Below, piece by piece: positions 62,106-64,000 of a stretch of 64,000 bases of DNA; position 1 is the stretch's first letter; each line of letters starts with the position of its first letter. Origin of the DNA: Cladocopium goreaui (Eukaryota > Sar > Dinophyceae > Suessiales > Symbiodiniaceae); contig CAMXCT020002778.1 of assembly GCA_947184155.2 (NCBI GenBank), positions 1-64,000 on the forward strand. Direction: 5' to 3'. The position numbers were made by a program, and so were the translations under genes. A model generated the notes under the pieces. That model was not told the DNA's origin. It saw nothing but the letters and a program-made list of their open reading frames with translations, and did no database searches.

Positions 62106-62425
62106 TGATTCTCATACAAATTCGCCTGCTTTGCGGCGGTTTGCGTTCTGCACAACGAACTGCAATGCCTGCCTGCACGGTGCTTCGAAAAATGTAAGAG
62201 TGCGCTGACGCTGTCTGACACGGGCAAGTTTCTTTGACGGGCGTGTTGCAGTTACATCTGTGAAGTGTTTGCAGTGTCACACTTGGAAATGAGTAATGCA
62301 GTTGGTGATCATGGAAAAAATGCGGTGATGCATCTCTCTGAAATGCGTGTTCTGATCTTGCAGTCTGTGTCTGTAAACTATTGTTACATATGTGATCCAC
62401 GGCATCATAGCATGTAGGAATTTTC
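62106..62425. other. Intergenic, nothing recognised
   Basis: About 320 bases without coding sense or a clear repeat, apart from a weak CATCAT-type remnant near 62402. Confidence 0.5.
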
Positions 62426-63223
62426 ATGGTGAAATTACTTGGTGTGGACTGCAGTTTTAATTGCTTTGACGTCGGCGGGATTATAGCTGCTGACATGGAA
62501 CCCGGCGCCTTGCGTCTTCGTCTGGATGACATCTATCTCCATCGAAGAGAACGGCCTGGTTTGATACTGTCAGCTGTCCATAAACACGTGTCGCCGAACT
62601 TGGCGGAGACACAGCCCATGTCGGTAGAGATTTGTTTTCGTTTGAGCATCTGGCCTCTCCAGCAGCTGAGTGCCCTTCCTGAGTTTCATTTTCTATTCGA
62701 CATGGACCCACGGGATGCCAGTGTCGATCTCTTATACCAAGAGCATTTACTGCAGTGGATGACTGTGGGGGATTTGCTGGGCGACTTGGTTCGTCGCATA
62801 GAAACACATCATGGAGGACGGTGTGGCAAAAGAAACATTTGCATCACAGCGGAAGGTCATCGCCAATTCGCGGCTCGTGAGAGTTTGACTATCCTTCGTG
62901 AGCTTGCGGATGAGAATTCTGTGGTCTCTCTTGTCGCTCGCCCTTCCAGTGTTGGTAAACAAATGCTGGCTGAATTCTGGCTTCCCAAGCTTGACGCAAA
63001 GTTGGCAGCTCCAGTGTTGGCCCGACTGGACTTGCATTGTTTCCAGGTGATTCTGGCTTGGACCTCACTTTGCGGGTGGTACAACCTATGCAGAGTGAAT
63101 AGACAGTGGAGCCGCTGGCTTCGTGCAAGCCCGACCTTTCAATCTGTGGTGTCGGATGCGCGTTGGGCCAAGGATCCCGAGTTGCTGTCCATCCAACGGG
63201 AAGTGCGAGCCAATGACGAATGA
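62426..63223 (+). CDS. Unknown protein, possibly F-box-like at its C-terminus
   Basis: 265 residues from ATG 62426 (MVKLLGVDCSFNCFDVGG); a second in-frame ATG at 62495 (MEPGALRLRLDDIYLHRR) could also be the start. The last 60 residues (DLHCFQVILAWTSLCGWYNLCRVNRQWSRWLRASPTFQSV) have the Leu/Val-x-x-W spacing of an F-box, which would link to ubiquitin ligases, but the match is loose. The middle is unassigned. The stop is followed by a perfect 9-bp hairpin. Confidence 0.6.
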   Translation: MVKLLGVDCSFNCFDVGGIIAADMEPGALRLRLDDIYLHRRERPGLILSAVHKHVSPNLAETQPMSVEICFRLSIWPLQQLSALPEFHFLFDMDPRDASVDLLYQEHLLQWMTVGDLLGDLVRRIETHHGGRCGKRNICITAEGHRQFAARESLTILRELADENSVVSLVARPSSVGKQMLAEFWLPKLDAKLAAPVLARLDLHCFQVILAWTSLCGWYNLCRVNRQWSRWLRASPTFQSVVSDARWAKDPELLSIQREVRANDE

Positions 63224-63248
63224 TCTGTTAAACACGGAATTTTGACGG

Positions 63249-63282
63249 GCTCGATGCTACAGGGACTGTCCGTGCATCGAGC
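63249..63282 (+). promoter_or_regulatory. Core hairpin after the F-box-like ORF
   Basis: GCTCGATGC...GCATCGAGC, a perfect 9-bp stem around TACAGGGACTGTCCGT, 25 bases after the stop. The best-formed example. Confidence 0.95.
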
Positions 63283-63903
63283 GAAATGCAATGAAAAGGG
63301 TGTCATCCGTGCCATCATGATATGCATTCGTTTGCGCGCTTTTGTTATCCTTTGTTTACAGTTTCACTGTACAGAGAAAGTCGTGCAACTAAGGTCATCC
63401 ACTGCATCACGGTACCGAGCTTATTTGGTGAATTCTATGAGATTTTCCATATGAAAACGCGTGAACATGTGAGATCCTCGACATCATGGTATGGAGCTGT
63501 TTTTTTGGGTAATCTGTCTTGATATTCGTATATGCTCGTATGGCAGTTTTTGTTACGCATGCCATGGAGGAGGGCTGGAAACAGCAGTGGTTCTACAGCA
63601 TCATGGCATCGAGTTTCGGCTTGCAACTCAGTGTCACACTTCGAAGTAAGTACGCAGCTGGACCTCAGCGCACCTGTGGTTGAAGTTATCGTTGCGTGCT
63701 GTACCTGTAGATTGAAACAATGACCTGTAGTTGTGCATTTGCACTTCGTTGCCGCGGGAGGTAGTTTTGTTCTTGCATTGTGCTTGCATTGTCGTCGCTC
63801 GCGTGGCTTGCGGATCAATGACCTGTAGTTGTGCATTGCGGATCTGTTAAATAGCTTGCGTCGTGTTCAAGGTAGGGAACTTCTGTTCGATCACAGTTGC
63901 TGC
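63283..63903 (+). repeat. Intergenic with GGTACC units
   Basis: Units at ~63411 and ~63488 (GGTATGGAGC). An ATGACCTGTAGTTGTGCATT-like motif is repeated near 63720 and 63818. No gene seen. Confidence 0.6.
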
Positions 63904-64000
63904 CATGACCACCAGCGCTTGCGAGTGGAGAGCGGCGCGAGAAGAAGATATCAGGAAGGCTTACGCCGACAAAGAATGCTGGAATGACTTGGACCGCATT
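63904..64000 (+). CDS. Start of an ORF cut by the window end
   Basis: Open from ATG 63904 (MTTSACEWRAAREEDIRKAY) to the last base. Too short to assign. Confidence 0.4.

Overview
This looks like a nuclear scaffold piece from a dinoflagellate, most likely of the Symbiodinium/Suessiales type. The reasons are spliced genes whose introns follow an AG|GT...AG|G pattern, genes all facing one way (+ strand from about 16 to 64 kb), a copia-type retrotransposon with a Gly/Lys-rich Gag and a C5-methyltransferase-like domain in its polyprotein, heavy tandem and dispersed repeats, and two assembly gaps. The species call is inference; no rRNA, tRNA or spliced-leader gene was found.

Layout. 1-13849: one Ty1/copia-like retrotransposon on the minus strand, bounded by ~219-bp LTRs. 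Reading from right to left it encodes Gag, protease, integrase and a methyltransferase-like domain, then (after one in-frame TAG and a small deletion) reverse transcriptase and RNase H. It then carries two unexpected downstream ORFs: a Tpt1/KptA-like RNA 2'-phosphotransferase with a Cys/His-rich region, and an endonuclease/exonuclease/phosphatase (EEP)-like protein. 13850-19400: mostly non-coding, with a 463-N gap and two satellites. 19444-26084: exons of a protein built from 72-codon modules, interrupted by a 10-bp-period satellite. 26298-34889: a Helitron-type Rep/helicase gene with many introns (DUF6570-like start, HUH nuclease, two-tyrosine motif, Pif1-like helicase). 35-49 kb: small genes and duplications, including a J-domain protein, two relatives sharing a Cys-rich C-terminal domain, a kinase-like protein and a two-exon gene. 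49-64 kb: an ankyrin protein, two copies of an unknown gene, an RPA1-like ssDNA-binding protein and three further ORFs, separated by a 100-N gap and three satellites.

Most striking is a family of about 30 short hairpins on the + strand. A near-constant 16-nt core (consensus TGTAGGGACTGTCCGT) sits between arms that differ from locus to locus but are complementary to each other. They lie just after stop codons, just before start codons or in introns. A second family, ~75-bp units beginning GGTACCGAGCTTTTTT, fills introns and spacers in the same orientation. Upstream cassettes and 3'-terminal cassettes carrying the hairpins have been copied between unrelated genes, so gene ends here seem to be modular.
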